Source of the DNA: Lepidodermella squamata
Lineage: Eukaryota > Gastrotricha
Direction: 5' to 3'
Assembly (NCBI GenBank): GCA_047495785.1
Contig: JBLDXI010000009.1
Coordinates: 496,001-560,000 of the forward strand
DNA length: 64,000 bases
Part shown: positions 23,365 to 35,899 of the stretch, one piece after another
Layout: every line of letters starts with the position of its first letter
Position numbering within the stretch: the first letter of the stretch is position 1
The notes under the pieces: generated by a model
Told to the model about the DNA's origin: nothing
What the model saw: only the letters and a program-made list of their open reading frames with translations
The model's database searches: none
Program-made: the position numbers and the translations under genes

Positions 23365-26300
23365 ATGGAGACGGAAGAAGATGAAGACAATTTCTTCCGT
23401 TTTGAAGAACGAACATCTATTATACCTCATCGTGAAAAAACCGTCTCGCACAAGTCAGATTTAAAAGGGATTTGCTCTGATTGCTCATTGGCTGATAAAT
23501 CGGTAAAAAAGCTTGTATCATCATCATATGAGCGTACCCGGGCCTCTCGGGCCGTCATATCCAGATTAGACCATTCGGGTTGGACGCTTTTCACAAGTGA
23601 CAATGTCTTGTTCAAATCTGCGATGTGCCTCTCTACTTTGGCGCGGAATGCTCAACAGAAAGCACCAGTTATTATCGGGAAAGGAGCTTCTAGTGCTGGA
23701 AAAGGTGCGATGAACGTGGCGGTTGCTCGACGGCGTCGCCCGAGTGACATTGGTTTGAGGAGGATAAAGTCCGACGACACGCTACCTGCAACCTTCGTTT
23801 TTTCGAACAACTATAAGAAATACATCGAGTCATTTAGGCGTGAAAAGTTACTTGCTCTGCAGAAGCCCTTGTTTGAGGATGCAATTAAAGCCAAGTTTGA
23901 AGAAATCGCCGCAACTCTTGCGGTTAGGCGATCTTTCCTGGACGATTTACCAGAAACTATCGAAGCAATAATCGATGTGCCTTCGGTAAGGGCAAGTAAA
24001 GAAGAACTTCAGCAGAAAGCATCAGCTTCGAATCACAGCAACCACTCGGTGGAAGCCATACTGTCACATAAGCAAATTAACCCCGGTTTAAATAATCCTA
24101 ACAATCAAACTCAGAATGTTTCAGCTAAGATACCTGCTCAAATTAGCCTGGACCTCCCGCCAAGTAGCCAGAATTTTTCACCATTTCACGAGCTTCAGTT
24201 AAAAACCACAGACGCTGGGAAGAAGAATAATGTAATGATATATCAAAAGTCCGCCAGTAATCAGGGACTCGCGCTGGCTCAAGGCTCGCAGATGATCACA
24301 TCTGTGCCTGGGAATAAACAAACACAACAGCAGAATCAGCAGAATCAGCAACAACAACAACAGCAACAGCAACAACAGCAGCAGTATCAAGCAATTCAAC
24401 CCGCTGCTAATGGATCGGCATCCAAGGCAAATTCTTCGAATAAGGCATCAGTTCCCAAAGTATTTGATGTCACGAGCTATATTCTAGACAGGGATTTGTT
24501 GAAAAGGTAAAGTTACTTTGCTCACGATACCATAATTTTGATCGACATTTTGCCCCAGGAAAATGGCAGAGCAATTGCGGTCAGCTGAAAATGGAGCAGT
24601 CAATGCTTCTGTCAAGCCGTTGGGAAAATTAAGCGACAAGGTTAGTATGACAAATTCAGAGATTCTAAGATAAGTGCGATGCATTGTTATAGCAGCGCGA
24701 TGCATCTCCGTCGCCCATGCTTATTCCGAACAGTCTGGGCAAAGCTTACATGAACGGCTCGGTGAATGGTGATTCTCAGCCGGTTAGATTGCTTACAGCT
24801 GGGGACGGCGAGGTTTTATCCAAAGCTCGCTCCCAGCTATCAGCAGGTAAGGCAGGCCACGGAACCGATTCGGCGGCATCTTCTGCATCGGTCCACCGAG
24901 TGGTTGGAGAGCCAAACTACACCGATATCAAATACTGGTTGCTCACCTCAGGCCGCAATGCTAACGACTCGCAGCTTTCTGGTGCTAATGCACAGCCAAC
25001 TACGGCTGCTTTCTTGAAACAACAAGCCAACGAGCTCAAAGCGTTGCAGCGTCAGCCGTCTTCTCACATGACATCAAACGACAATGCAGGCGTATCTGTG
25101 AGGTTGAAAACATTCAACGCCGCAGAGGCCATTCCACCGTCAATGAAGCATGTCAAAACCAAGAGCTTCTCCCTAACTGCTGCTGGAGGTATGTGCAATT
25201 TACGGTGTATTAGTTTCATTTTTGAAGCTTCCCTGAAATTCGCGCCCTCAATAGATTTTTGGATACCTCCAGATAGAACAGTGTTATCGGTATTCTTATT
25301 TGAAAAGGGGATATATATTCACGTATTATTTATTCTTGAATCGGCCACAATTCTGATTTAATAAAGCACAAGGTGCATAAAATTTTGTTCAACTACAAAC
25401 CATAATGTTCATTTAATCATTTCAATAACCTTCAAGCAAAATTGGCTCATGTTGTTATGTGTTGTATAATCTCCAATTCCAGTGAAGCACCTCACTATCA
25501 GAAAGCGGGTTCCTTCGAGTCATCTAGTCACGAAAGACAGTAATAGCGTGGATCCTATCGTGCAGTTTACCTCTAAACCCGCTCCGATCCCAACCGCCCC
25601 CGTTTTGCGGCTGATCAGGGCTAATAGTGACATGATGATGCCACCGCATTCAGCTGATAAGCCTAACAGAGCGTACATTCTAACCCAAGATGACCTACCC
25701 CCATTTGATTTCGTTTGATTGCCAGCTTCCAGTTATGTTCACGATTTTGCACTCGCAATTACCATTATAATCACTAGATGTTAACATTGAAACAGTATTG
25801 TTTTATTGAAAACGTGATATTTTATTAAGGTTGCGGTGTGAAGGACAGTTTTGACGACGAAATCATCGCGTTTGATAAATAAAACTATTTGACTTTGACA
25901 AATACTTTCTTCCAAGCTAAAACGCACAAAACCTTCAAATATGAACTGCTTGACTTGTAGAAATGAAAGTTTCAAAATGACCGCCGCTGGAAATAACTTG
26001 CACCACATCTTACGGTTTGTGCTCGGTCATAGCATATTAATTACTCGGTAGTAGCTTTTCTGCTTGCAGAGCATATTAACTGATACTGCAATGCTAATAC
26101 TGCTCATCTTATTTATTTCGCACTTTGTTTCAATTTCTCCTCATAGCCGAAGACAGGCGCAAAGTTATTGGCGCTTTGTCAGAGTTGGGCATTACACAAG
26201 GCTGGACTCAGCGGACTTGACTAAAGTGAAGCGGTCGAGTGGGTTAATTTCTTGCGCTAACAATTGTAGCTTTGTCTTTCTGTTTTTTACTAACTTCTCG

Positions 26301-27264
26301 TGAGTTGTGTTAGAGTGATTTTATGCGATTTTAGACTTATATCCCTCCACGTAGCTAGTCATTAAATACGATTATTCGTGCTTTGAAATACGGTTCAATG
26401 TTGTTTTAAAATCATTAAAAGTAAAACGCGTGAAACATATCCTAATTTTGAACTTATTTTGTTGTTTGTGGAGTAGTTTAGATTTGCCACATCATCATCA
26501 ACTTAAAAAAAAACACTCGTTGAGTAGATGTAGCACTGACGTCTGTCTATTAACTCATTGAGTTGAATTCAAATTTTTAAAACGCTTTGTTTTGCTTTTT
26601 CACAGGACAGCGTGTTCTCTTCGGTAACAATCTCGCAATCAACGTTTCTGCGCGATGCGAGGAAACTAATGGGAACGCCTACGCCAACGCCACTCCCGCA
26701 CACCCTCACCAATCTTCCCTTGTAGTCACTGCTCATAGCGCCACGAATAACAGCAACAACAACAGCAAACCTACCGCAAACATGAATGGCCAAAGTACTC
26801 ATCCGAACCCGGCAGTTGCCGCCGCGATTTCTGCTCAGAACCTCTTCAACACCGTGACAACCGGCGACTTATCAATGCTTGCCGTAGCGCCAAACAGCTC
26901 ATCCGTTCGCATATTCTCAGCGTCGAATTCGCGGGTTAAAGCGGCTGCTCATTCAGCCGATAACGCCATGTCGTCTTACATTGCCGATAGGAAAAGCCGC
27001 GAATCGGTTGGCACCCGTGAAATGAACCCCGCAGCTTCATTTAACATCGCCAACGTCATTGCCGAAGCGTTGAACCGCCGGGGTCGCCATTTGAACCCGC
27101 GACGGTCGCCCATGAAAACTCAGCGCCGTTCTGGCTCTGAAAATGGCAATGCGAATGAACCGGTTGCTCTACGCCTTACGACTCCTGGCGATCAAAACGG
27201 GGCGTACCATTTATCGGCGCCATCTCTCGCTGTGCTTGAAAGTGATGCCAACGACCTGCAGTGA
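23365..27264 (+). CDS. Unrecognised Gln/Ser/Asn-rich protein with alternative last exons
   Basis: Common exons 23365-24506, 24559-24640 and 24693-25188 join in frame (phase 2, phase 0, then phase 1 at 25188). Two last exons then fit phase 1: 25483-25718 (ending DDLPPFDFV, with AATAAA at 25878-25883) and 26606-27264 (ending SDANDLQ, with AATAAA at 27299-27304). The protein would be about 650 or 790 residues. It is mostly low-complexity: a basic patch VARRRRPSDIGLRRIK near residue 125, a helical charged block (KYIESFRREKLLALQKPLFE), a polyglutamine run, and many Ser/Asn/Ala. No enzyme motif, signal peptide or membrane segment. A nuclear or RNA-related regulator would fit the composition, but I do not recognise the family. 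ATG chosen is the first in frame; an upstream exon is possible. Confidence 0.65.
24322..24384 (+). repeat. Polyglutamine (CAG/CAA) tract
   Basis: Mixed CAG and CAA codons encode QQQNQQNQ followed by 13 consecutive glutamines inside the unrecognised Gln-rich protein. The mixed codons suggest a fairly stable tract rather than a pure CAG repeat. Confidence 0.9.
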
Positions 27265-27749
27265 TTTTTCTTTTATACTCCACCTCGCTTACTCTGTTAA
27301 TAAAGCTTTCTGGATAACATAATTTATATTCGATTGTCATTTCTTCTTCTGTGATCGAAAAACTGTGATTATGGCTTTGTGTATCTATCAAATTAGTGAT
27401 ATTGACGGAGGTCGATTGTTTTTTATTCGGAAATTGACGTGTAAGGCGCAATAAAGTTGCAAGTGCATGACGCAGGCATTGTGTGTTTTTTTACAAGCTC
27501 CTGCTCATCCCCGGTCTTCATGACTGACAGAGGTACGACAGAAGAATTTCGCGCGATGGTGTTACTGATAGCCGCAAACTACAACAGCGCGTGGCTTGAT
27601 ACATACATGAGAAAGTTTGACAAGGTCAATAGTAGCCTACCGAATTACGTCGTTCGCCCTGAATTTTACATCGCTACAGCGAGAGGAAACGTTCTCGCTA
27701 GATGCCAGCCTTTAAAAGCTGCCGATAACGACAGGTTCATTCTTGAAAG
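27265..27749. other. 3' UTR of the Gln-rich gene and upstream region of exchanger A
   Basis: AATAAA at 27299-27304 ends the upstream gene. The rest presumably carries the exchanger A promoter. A frame opening at 27521 (89 residues, to 27786) overlaps the exchanger start and has no recognisable domain. Confidence 0.4.
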
Positions 27750-30700
27750 ATGGCAAAACCTCAGTCGATCATATCTAGCATCCTAATTATAAGTGTTTGC
27801 ACTGCAATCGTGAGCTCAACGGTTTGGTTTTCCTTGGAACTGATTTCATCACTGGTCAAACATTTTCGTTTCTACCAGGAAGAATCTGAAGGATGTGAAT
27901 ACGTTCACAAAATCGATAATGCAACAGAGCAATGTAGATACGTTCAGGATTCAGAAGACTGCGCTACAGATGGTGGCTACGTCAACTATGTTGTGAAGCT
28001 TTACTGTTCATTCGAACCCAACATCAGACCTCTTGGCTACGTGCTATACGTAAGATAGCCATCATACCCTAATGCTTTGCTCAATAAACATAATTAATAA
28101 AGGCGCTGTGGTTCCTATATCTACTTCTAGCGACAGCTGTTACGTCCGACAGATTGTAAGTTCACGTAGGTTCAGCTATTCGATTGGGTTCAAACTCTTT
28201 TAATTGTTTTAGTTTCGCCCCTAATTTGCCGATTATAGCCGAGGCTCTGCATCTTAGGTCGGTTCTTTCAAGTAATATTTCTATTGCATTCTATCAATTT
28301 TTCAACTTTCAGTGAAAATATCGCGGTATGCTACCATCGGCCTTCATTTAATTTGAAATTATACCGAGTTATATCAGGGAGAGACACTGCTGGCTCTTGG
28401 AAATGGAGCTCCGGATTTCTTCACAAGCCTAGTTGCTGCTTTGGGCATGAAAGATGGAGATGCCGGCATACTTTACGGGACACTGCTCGGCTCTGGAACT
28501 TTTGTTACCACCGTGGCCCTTGGAACAATTATCATGATCAAACCTTTTCGCACTATGCAACGACCACTGTTGAAAGACATGGCATTTTATATGATTGCGG
28601 TATTTTGCGCCTTCAGCACGCTTTGGGACGGCATCATACACGTTTGGGAAGCCGCTATGTTCCTCGTAATTTATGTCACTTACCTGATAACGGTATTTGC
28701 CGGGCCTCATCTCAACAAGTGCTTGCTAACTTGGGCTAGGAAGCGACGGACTGAAGCTGAAAAAGGCCTTACTTCAAACCAAAGCACGGTCGCTGAAAAC
28801 ATGAATCAGGCGAATGAAGGTTCTGGTGCGAATGGTCAGGTACAACCCGAGCTTCGAACTCGTGAAAACTCTAAAACTTCAGTAAATCACATCAATGCTC
28901 CGGAGGGACCCTCGGCTGCTGAGCCTCAACAAAATATTGAGCTTCGACCAGTTCAAGCGCGGCGTCAAAGTGGAAATACCGTTAGCTTTAGCAATCCGGC
29001 ATTTCAAGGAGAGGATTTCAGCATTACTCGACGCAGGTTGAGTCGAATTTCCATGGAGCCCAGTAGCATCATCGGCGAACCGTTGATTGAAGAGCCTAAC
29101 ACTGCCTCGAATGACAAGGCTGTCGATGAAACTGATGAAACCCCTGTGTTACCTGATGCGAGCTCTGAGATTCTCAACCCTGAAAGACTTCCAGTGGCTT
29201 TGGGACTTCGACAGCCGCGTGTTTCGATTCAAGACTTGCAGCCACAAGTTCCAAAATTTCGCGCCATTCTTCGCCAGCAGTCTAAAAGCACGGCTTACTA
29301 TGAGCCACCAAGCGCTCCGCAGGGTCAAAGCGGCTCTTATAGCGCTTTAAATGGTGCCAGCGTGGGTGCGAGTAGGCGTCGTCAATCTGCTTGGGCCGGA
29401 ATGAGTACGTCACCACCACCGAGATCAGGAGCACCCTCGCCATCATCTGGTTTCTCACGATCACGGCAGTCCAGCAGGGCGGATGGGCTTGAGTTGTCAG
29501 GCTCGGAAAGCCCAAACATACCGAGATCGGCTCGTTTGATGATGCGACGAGCGTCAAACCGACTGAATGAGCCTAAAATATCTTCGCTACGCAATGAAGA
29601 AATCGAAAATCAACCTACGACCACGGCAGGTCTGCGAGCTGGGTCACGGCTAGATTCGAGAATGCAGTCGAGGCTGGAAGCCTTTCTCGAGCACGACAGC
29701 GACGACGAAGCCAAGCAAGCGGAAAAGGAGGAAGCTTATAATCGGCAACGAAGAGGGTCGCTAATGAGCGGAGTCTCCACTCCTGCGTCAATTAGGCAAC
29801 GCGACGCAAGATCAAACAGCATTTACACCCTTCCCGTTCCGATCGAGACAAGACGTCGTACTACTTCTCTCGGGAGAAGAGCCCAAATTACAGAGGAAGG
29901 AGATGTTGAAATTCAAATCAGTGTTCAAGCTGCTACGCCTACTCTTCGGGAGGAGGAAACATTTGAGGTGGTTGTTAGTGATCCTGCAAATCCGCCACTA
30001 AGCAACATGGATACTAACAGTGAAATCGATGAAATCGTCGAAGACAGGCCTTATTGGAAGTGGATTCTGCAGGGTTACAATCCAATCGAAGTTGACCAAT
30101 GGCCGAAACAGTCGTGTTTCGGAAAAACCATGCAAATTCTCAAAGCTCCGCTAGTTCTGGCGATGTTGATTACAAATCCAGTGAGGACTTGCGATTCTTT
30201 TTTTAATTGTATTAATGATGAGACTTAGGTTCTGGACGAAGAGAGGCCGATGTTAAACTGGAACAGACCGGTGAACTGCCTGCATTGCATTATTTCGCCC
30301 ATTTTTGTCATATTAGCCATAGTTGGTAAGAATAAGGAATATGCGATGCATCAGCTTACCAATAACTACGCGAAAATATCTAGAATTTGATTATATGCTT
30401 GGCGGACATTTCCCGTTAATCGTCCTTCTGGCTATTATCGGCGCTGCAGCTGCAGTCTGGACTTTTTTCACGTCTAAAAACACTGAGCGTCCCAAGTATC
30501 ACCTGGTAAGCCTGACATATTTTGCTGCCATTTGACTACTCTTGGATAGGCGTTTGCATTTCTAGGCTTTGCAACAACAGTGATATGGATTTACGTGTTA
30601 GCGAATGAAATTGTAATAAGGATTCCCTTGATCGGTGCTAAATAGCTAAATTTGGTCATTTATCAGGTTAATTTGCTTCAGTGCTTCGGTCTTGCTCTGA

Positions 30701-31237
30701 ATATCAGCCAGGCAATCCTCGGCCTAACAGTTCTAGCTTGGGGAAACAGTCTCGGTGATCTGCTCAACAACGTCATCATCGCAAGACAAGGTTATTCGAA
30801 AATGGCGATTTCCAGCTGCTTTGGCGGAATGCTCTTCAGTAACATGACTGCAATAAAACGCCATATTTATTTTTTATTTCGTTTCCAGATATTCTCCTAG
30901 GATTAGGCGTTCCTCTTCTAATTGTAACGGGCAAGAGTTCCGATGGGTTTATTCAAGTGAGTTCAAGGATTTCAGCTTCATGGTAATTTTCTACGCGAGA
31001 ATGTTTCAGATCGAGCAATCAAATGTATTGTCGATTTTGTTTGGTTTCCTCGGCTTGGAACTGGTCTCTTCGTTCATCGCTATTCCCATAATTCAGGGCT
31101 TCTACGTCAGGCGTCCATATGCAATTTACCTGTACGTCATATATGCTCTATGTATCGTGTTAGCAATTCTAACAGAGGTTCAAGTTATTCAACCAAATGT
31201 CTTCAACTATGCTCGCGTAGGCTTCCGAAATGATTAG
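27750..31237 (+). CDS. SLC8B1: NCLX-type Na+/Ca2+ exchanger, copy A
   Basis: Eleven exons: 27750-28049, 28103-28155, 28213-28257, 28313-28325, 28378-30180, 30229-30325, 30384-30505, 30550-30612, 30667-30838, 30889-30956, 31010-31237; 987 residues. Cation/Ca2+ exchanger of the SLC8B1 (mitochondrial NCLX) group. An N-terminal hydrophobic signal is followed by a Cys-rich lumenal segment (CEYV, CRYVQDSEDCATDGGYVNYV). Alpha-1 repeat carries ALGNGAPDFFTS and LYGTLLGSGTF; alpha-2 carries LAWGNSLGDLLNN and ARQGYSKMA. Between them is a very long Ser/Arg-rich cytosolic loop, then YWKWILQGYNP and VLDEERPMLNW, typical of the group. It lacks two introns that B-D share around LWDG and has a private intron before VLDEE. 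AATAAA at 31281-31286. Human NCLX has about 584 residues, so the loop is greatly expanded. Confidence 0.95.
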
Positions 31238-31912
31238 ACACCATTGGAGAAATGTACTTCGTTCTGTCGTAGGTATTTAAAATAAATAATTCAATTCGGA
31301 TAGAAGTCTTTTTCTTTTGAAAACGGTTTCAAACTGCGTGGAGCCATATAAATGTTATTTCGCTATTGATGCGATATGGCGGAGTATATAGTGATATATT
31401 GTCCGTTGATAATTTGTATTTCAATGCGCCATCCATTGAGACGCTTTGATTTTATTCTGCGCCACCTAAAAAAAAGTTGGCAAACGAGCGCTTGGAAGAA
31501 TAAGGCAGCTATGCAATTATTTGTTGCTTGTTGTATAGAGTTAACCACGAGCAAGCACGTTTTTTGTGTTTTCGTCTTTGTGTTGCGATTGTTATGCTGG
31601 TGTTTTTTTTCCATTTTTCCTAGGTGTAACGGGAAGGGATTGCGGCTCTCCAATATGAGCTCTCGTAATAATTTTAATGAGTGTGAGGTATAACAGGTAT
31701 CACACCTCTCACACTTTCCCACTTGGAATAGTCAAAACAAAAGACAGCTGAGCCAAGTGTTTTAGCCTAAAGCTGCCGATTCGACCCAATTTTCTGCTTT
31801 TCCTTGGACGAAATTGCCGCGTCTGGTAAATCTCAAAATCAGCACCACTTGAATAGGGTAACACTTTGTATATAGATTATTACTAGCAAGCCCTGCATGA
31901 CAGCCGAAATCG
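31238..31912. other. Intergenic between exchangers A and B
   Basis: 675 bases. The poly(A) signal of copy A is at 31281-31286. No coding sequence recognised; probable promoter of copy B. Confidence 0.4.
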
Positions 31913-34900
31913 ATGAACACCAAGCTGGCCATTTTATTGCTCTCCATCGCCGCTTTGCCTTTTTTCATTCCGCAACCATTAGCAAGTGCGGACGAAAGCG
32001 TCGCAGAATTGCTTGAAGAGGTTGACTTGCCACCAGAGGTAGCTTGGCTCCGCTAAGAAAAGACGTAATAAATATGCTGTTTTTCCAACAGGACGGCGTT
32101 TGCAACCTGGTAATACGCATCAAAAACGATACTGAAAAATGCCAATTCATTCGCGTAAGTGAAAACAAAAGACCTAATGCTCATGAATTTTGATGATTAA
32201 CTCGATGAAATGAAAGAGAACCGACGATTGCAGCATCGAAAGTGGATATATCAACTACGTGGACGCTCTGTACTGCACGTTTCAGGGGGCGACTTTGCAG
32301 CCGATCGGATTTATTTTATACGTTAGTTCGTTTTAGAATAATGCATAGTTTTTTCCAATCTTTCGAGAAATTTACAGGCCCTACTGTTTCTTTACCTGCT
32401 TATCTGTGTTGCTGTGACATCCGATCGCATGTAAGTATATAAAGTTTTTTTTGAAGTCATGTAACAGTCGTATCGATGTTCAATTCAGGTTTATTCCTAA
32501 TCTATCTGCGATGGCAAAAGCTCTTCGCCTAAGGTAAAAATTCCCTTGAAAGGTTCAATTATTTCGATAATTAATGCATTTTTTCCAACAGCGAAAGCGT
32601 TGCGGTAAGAATCATAACGCATAGATTCAGCTTTTTCTTCTACAGCTCCAAGTAACAGGGTGAGACACTGTTGCCGCTTGGAAATGGCGCCGCCGATATT
32701 TTCACGTCAATAGCTGCTGCGATTTCGATGAAGGACGGCGACGTCGGGGTTCTGTACGGTACTTTACTTGGCTCGGGAATGTTTATGACAACTGTTATTG
32801 TTGCCGCAATCGTCCTTGTGAAACCATTTCACACCATGCAACGGCCGTTGTTGCGAGTTCTAGTGTTTTACCTAGCGTCCCTCTTTTTCGGTAATACTCC
32901 TTGACTATTTTCATTCAAATTCAAATTTTTGTTACATCATAGCTTTCTACGTCTTATGGGATGGTACAATCACAGCCGTCGATGCTTCAAGTAGGCTCCG
33001 GTGCATTATAGTTTTCTTCGTAAAATGCCCACTTTTCCCATAGTATTCCTTGTTCTTTACGTGTTCTACCTAAGCACGGTGCTGCTCGGGCCTAAAATTA
33101 ACGCGTGGCTGACGGCGTGGGTTCAAAAGCGAAATATGAGGAAAGAGGAGCGTAAACTCAAGCTGGAGCCTGTGGATGTCAACCAAGCGATTGTTTTACC
33201 GACGATTTCTAATGGTGTTATTGCGCCAGATGAAACCACAGCACCGCTTCCTGCACCTGCCATTAGAGTAATCTTATCGAACTCATCTATCATCCTTCAT
33301 CCTGCGTCGCAAAATTCAATCGAGATGATGAATTCGCAGTCCCTAGACGGGTCAAAGCCGAAATTTGCAGATGTCGCCGACTTGGCTGAACCTCGAAGTC
33401 GAGCTTCGTCTATTGGCAACAAAGTTGCGTTCAATTTAGACCCGCGGCAGAGAAGCAACTCCTTAACAGTTGATTCTGCGGCCGATAAGAGGAAGATGGT
33501 CAGCTTTGCAAGCCAGCCAAGAACGCCCCGCTTACAGCACAGTTCCCAAGCAAATATTGAGAAAGCGTTACTAGATTCGCGATTGTCGCGTGTCGCGAGA
33601 ATGTTGATTCGACAGGAGACAGTCAGGCAGGCCTACCGCTACAACGCAAGCCCGTTGCACTTCAGGAGGAAGAAAAGCTTTGCTGATAGCTCATTTAAGC
33701 GAGACAAACCAGGGCCGTCGCATCGAGGCGAAATTTCGAAACTCGAAGCTTTCCTTACCTTCGAATCCTCTTCCTCCGACGAAGACTATTCGGATGCTGA
33801 AATAGCAGTACGATCGAAGAAGTCGAGTCGCAAGTCGAGTTTATATGAAAACGCGAGCCAGGTACACGGATCAATGCAATCAAACATCTGTGCTGTTAAT
33901 GCCATTGCCGCTACGACAGATGCGCAAGCAACTGAACCTACCGCGGTGTGCGAGCCTGTGACCCGAGAGAGCTCCAGCGATACCACTGCTCATATTGAAA
34001 ATAAGCCATTATGGAAATGGTTGGTTGATGGCTTAAATCCGATTGATCAAGAAACGTGGAGCACGCAAAGTTTTGTTGGCAAAACGATGCAGGTGTTACA
34101 AGCGCCGGCTGTGATCATACTCACGCTAACTACTTCCGTGTTGGACGAAGAAAAGCCCATGTGGAACTGGAATCGTCCGCTGTGCGCTCTTCAGTGTATA
34201 TTGATGCCTGCTTTTATTGTTGTAGCCATCAACAGTATGAGACACCCGACATTTATACACTTTATTATAATTTAATTTCGAATTTCAGAAATGGATTTCA
34301 TGATATCTGGAGTCTTCCCATTGGAGCTTGTTATGGTGGGCGTTGGCTTGATCGCTGGTTTGATAGTTATCGCTACTTCGAAAAATACCGTTCGACCAAA
34401 GTATCACATAGTGAGATGCCAATATAAGTGCTGGGTATAACAATTATGATGACTTTTTTCAGGTATTTTCTTTTCTTGGCTTTGTGTCGACTGCAATGTG
34501 GATTTATATGTTTGCGAATGAGCTGGTCAACCTAATTCGCTGCTTTGGAATCGCAACAACTTTGAACGATAGCTTGCTTTCGTTGTAGGTTCCTTTAGAT
34601 GCAGGCCAGACTCGCCTCTATTCGCTATTTTTTCAGAACTTTCTTATCTTGGGGCAACTGCGTCGGAGGTAAAACGATTTCAATGTTTGGCTACCAAAAG
34701 AAACCAAATTTTGAATTTGAATAGATTTGATCAACGACATAGCCGTTGCCAAACAAGGCTTCTCGAAAATGGCAATCAGCGCGTGTTACAGCGGAGCATT
34801 ATTTAGTTAGCCCTATTTCCTATCCATGATTTTTCTCATGTTTTTCTCATTTTTTGAAATTTCAATTTAGACATTCTGCTCGGGCTTGGCATACCGCTTG

Positions 34901-35124
34901 TTATATCCGCAATCGAAGGCGGCGTCGTGATTGTTCACATGGAAGATGTTCTCATAGTCATGTTGGCTTTTACCGGTTTAGCCTTGGTTTCTACATTCAT
35001 AGCTATCCCACTCATCCAACGATTCTACCTTCGGCGCCCATTCGCCATTTACTTGCTCGTTGTTTACGCGTGTTGCTTGGTTTGCGTTGTGCTCGCCGAG
35101 GTTAAAATCATAAAAATTCTTTGA
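31913..35124 (+). CDS. SLC8B1: NCLX-type Na+/Ca2+ exchanger, copy B
   Basis: Fourteen exons: 31913-32038, 32092-32154, 32217-32321, 32378-32430, 32489-32533, 32592-32604, 32659-32890, 32943-32990, 33044-34234, 34289-34410, 34463-34584, 34637-34668, 34725-34805, 34871-35124; 828 residues. A cleavable-looking signal peptide (LAILLLSIAALPFFIPQP) precedes the conserved Cys segment (CNLV, CQFI, DDCSIESGYINYV). Alpha-1 is PLGNGAADIFTS with LYGTLLGSGMF; alpha-2 reads SWGNCVGDLINDIAVAKQGF, so the usual Ser of the GNS motif is Cys. Loop of about 300 residues is Ser-rich. The GNGAAD variant and intron layout pair it with copy C. The third exon uses a poor acceptor (ATGAAAG/AGA), the only in-frame choice I found. 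Confidence 0.94.
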
Positions 35125-35899
35125 TTTAATACTGGTGAATGCTGCCAACTGGTGATTTGGACTTTATAACTTATTTTTTATGACAATGCAATCAATGGGT
35201 TGTTTCTACTACAACATTATCGCCAAGTAAAAAATTTTCCAGGATACCCCAGTCTATTTTATTCCAGAAGGTTCCGCTTCACTGCAAGTCAAATGCAAGT
35301 CTACCAGATGATGCAGTCCCTATGAGCATGAATTCCGTAACATTTCCATCGTATGCTCTGAATTTCTTCGATGTTAAGGCTTGGATGTGAGCTTCAGAAT
35401 AGTCAGAATAGGACGCAATTTCACAAAATCGAAGCTTTTAATATTATCCCTATCAAGGCATAATCTTTCAAACACCTTTCAAAGCTTCAAGAAACACAAT
35501 AGACTCCAAGCTTGTACTAGATGAAACTGCGTAACAACGAATTGGCTGTTCGATTGGCCGAATCGCCCCTTTTAACCAGGTGAAGTGCGAGTCTATTTAG
35601 CAATATTGACCTATAAAAACCGCGGCTTTCCGTTGTTTAATTTAGAGGTCACACTGTGCGTGTTTTTTTTACCTCAGATTAAGTAGCTATAAGCTATACG
35701 CTGAGTTTATCATCATGGCGTGGTTCGAAATGGCAGATAAGATAGCCCAAACCAGCTGGAGGGACTGCTAGGTAGTCGATAGGAACTTGAAAAAATTGGG
35801 AGACGTAGTAGATATCAGATAAGAATAATCCAGCATCCCATCTATCTTAGGTGTCTTTGATAGCCTTGAACCTCGTTCCCAGGTTTTATAGAGTTCAAG
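35125..35899. other. Intergenic between exchangers B and C
   Basis: 775 bases without a supported gene or clear repeat. Probably copy B 3' UTR plus copy C promoter. Confidence 0.35.

Noticed and set aside
27457-27786. 109-codon plus-strand frame before exchanger A
   Set aside because: It overlaps the exchanger A start in another frame and has no family resemblance; a small upstream gene cannot be fully excluded.
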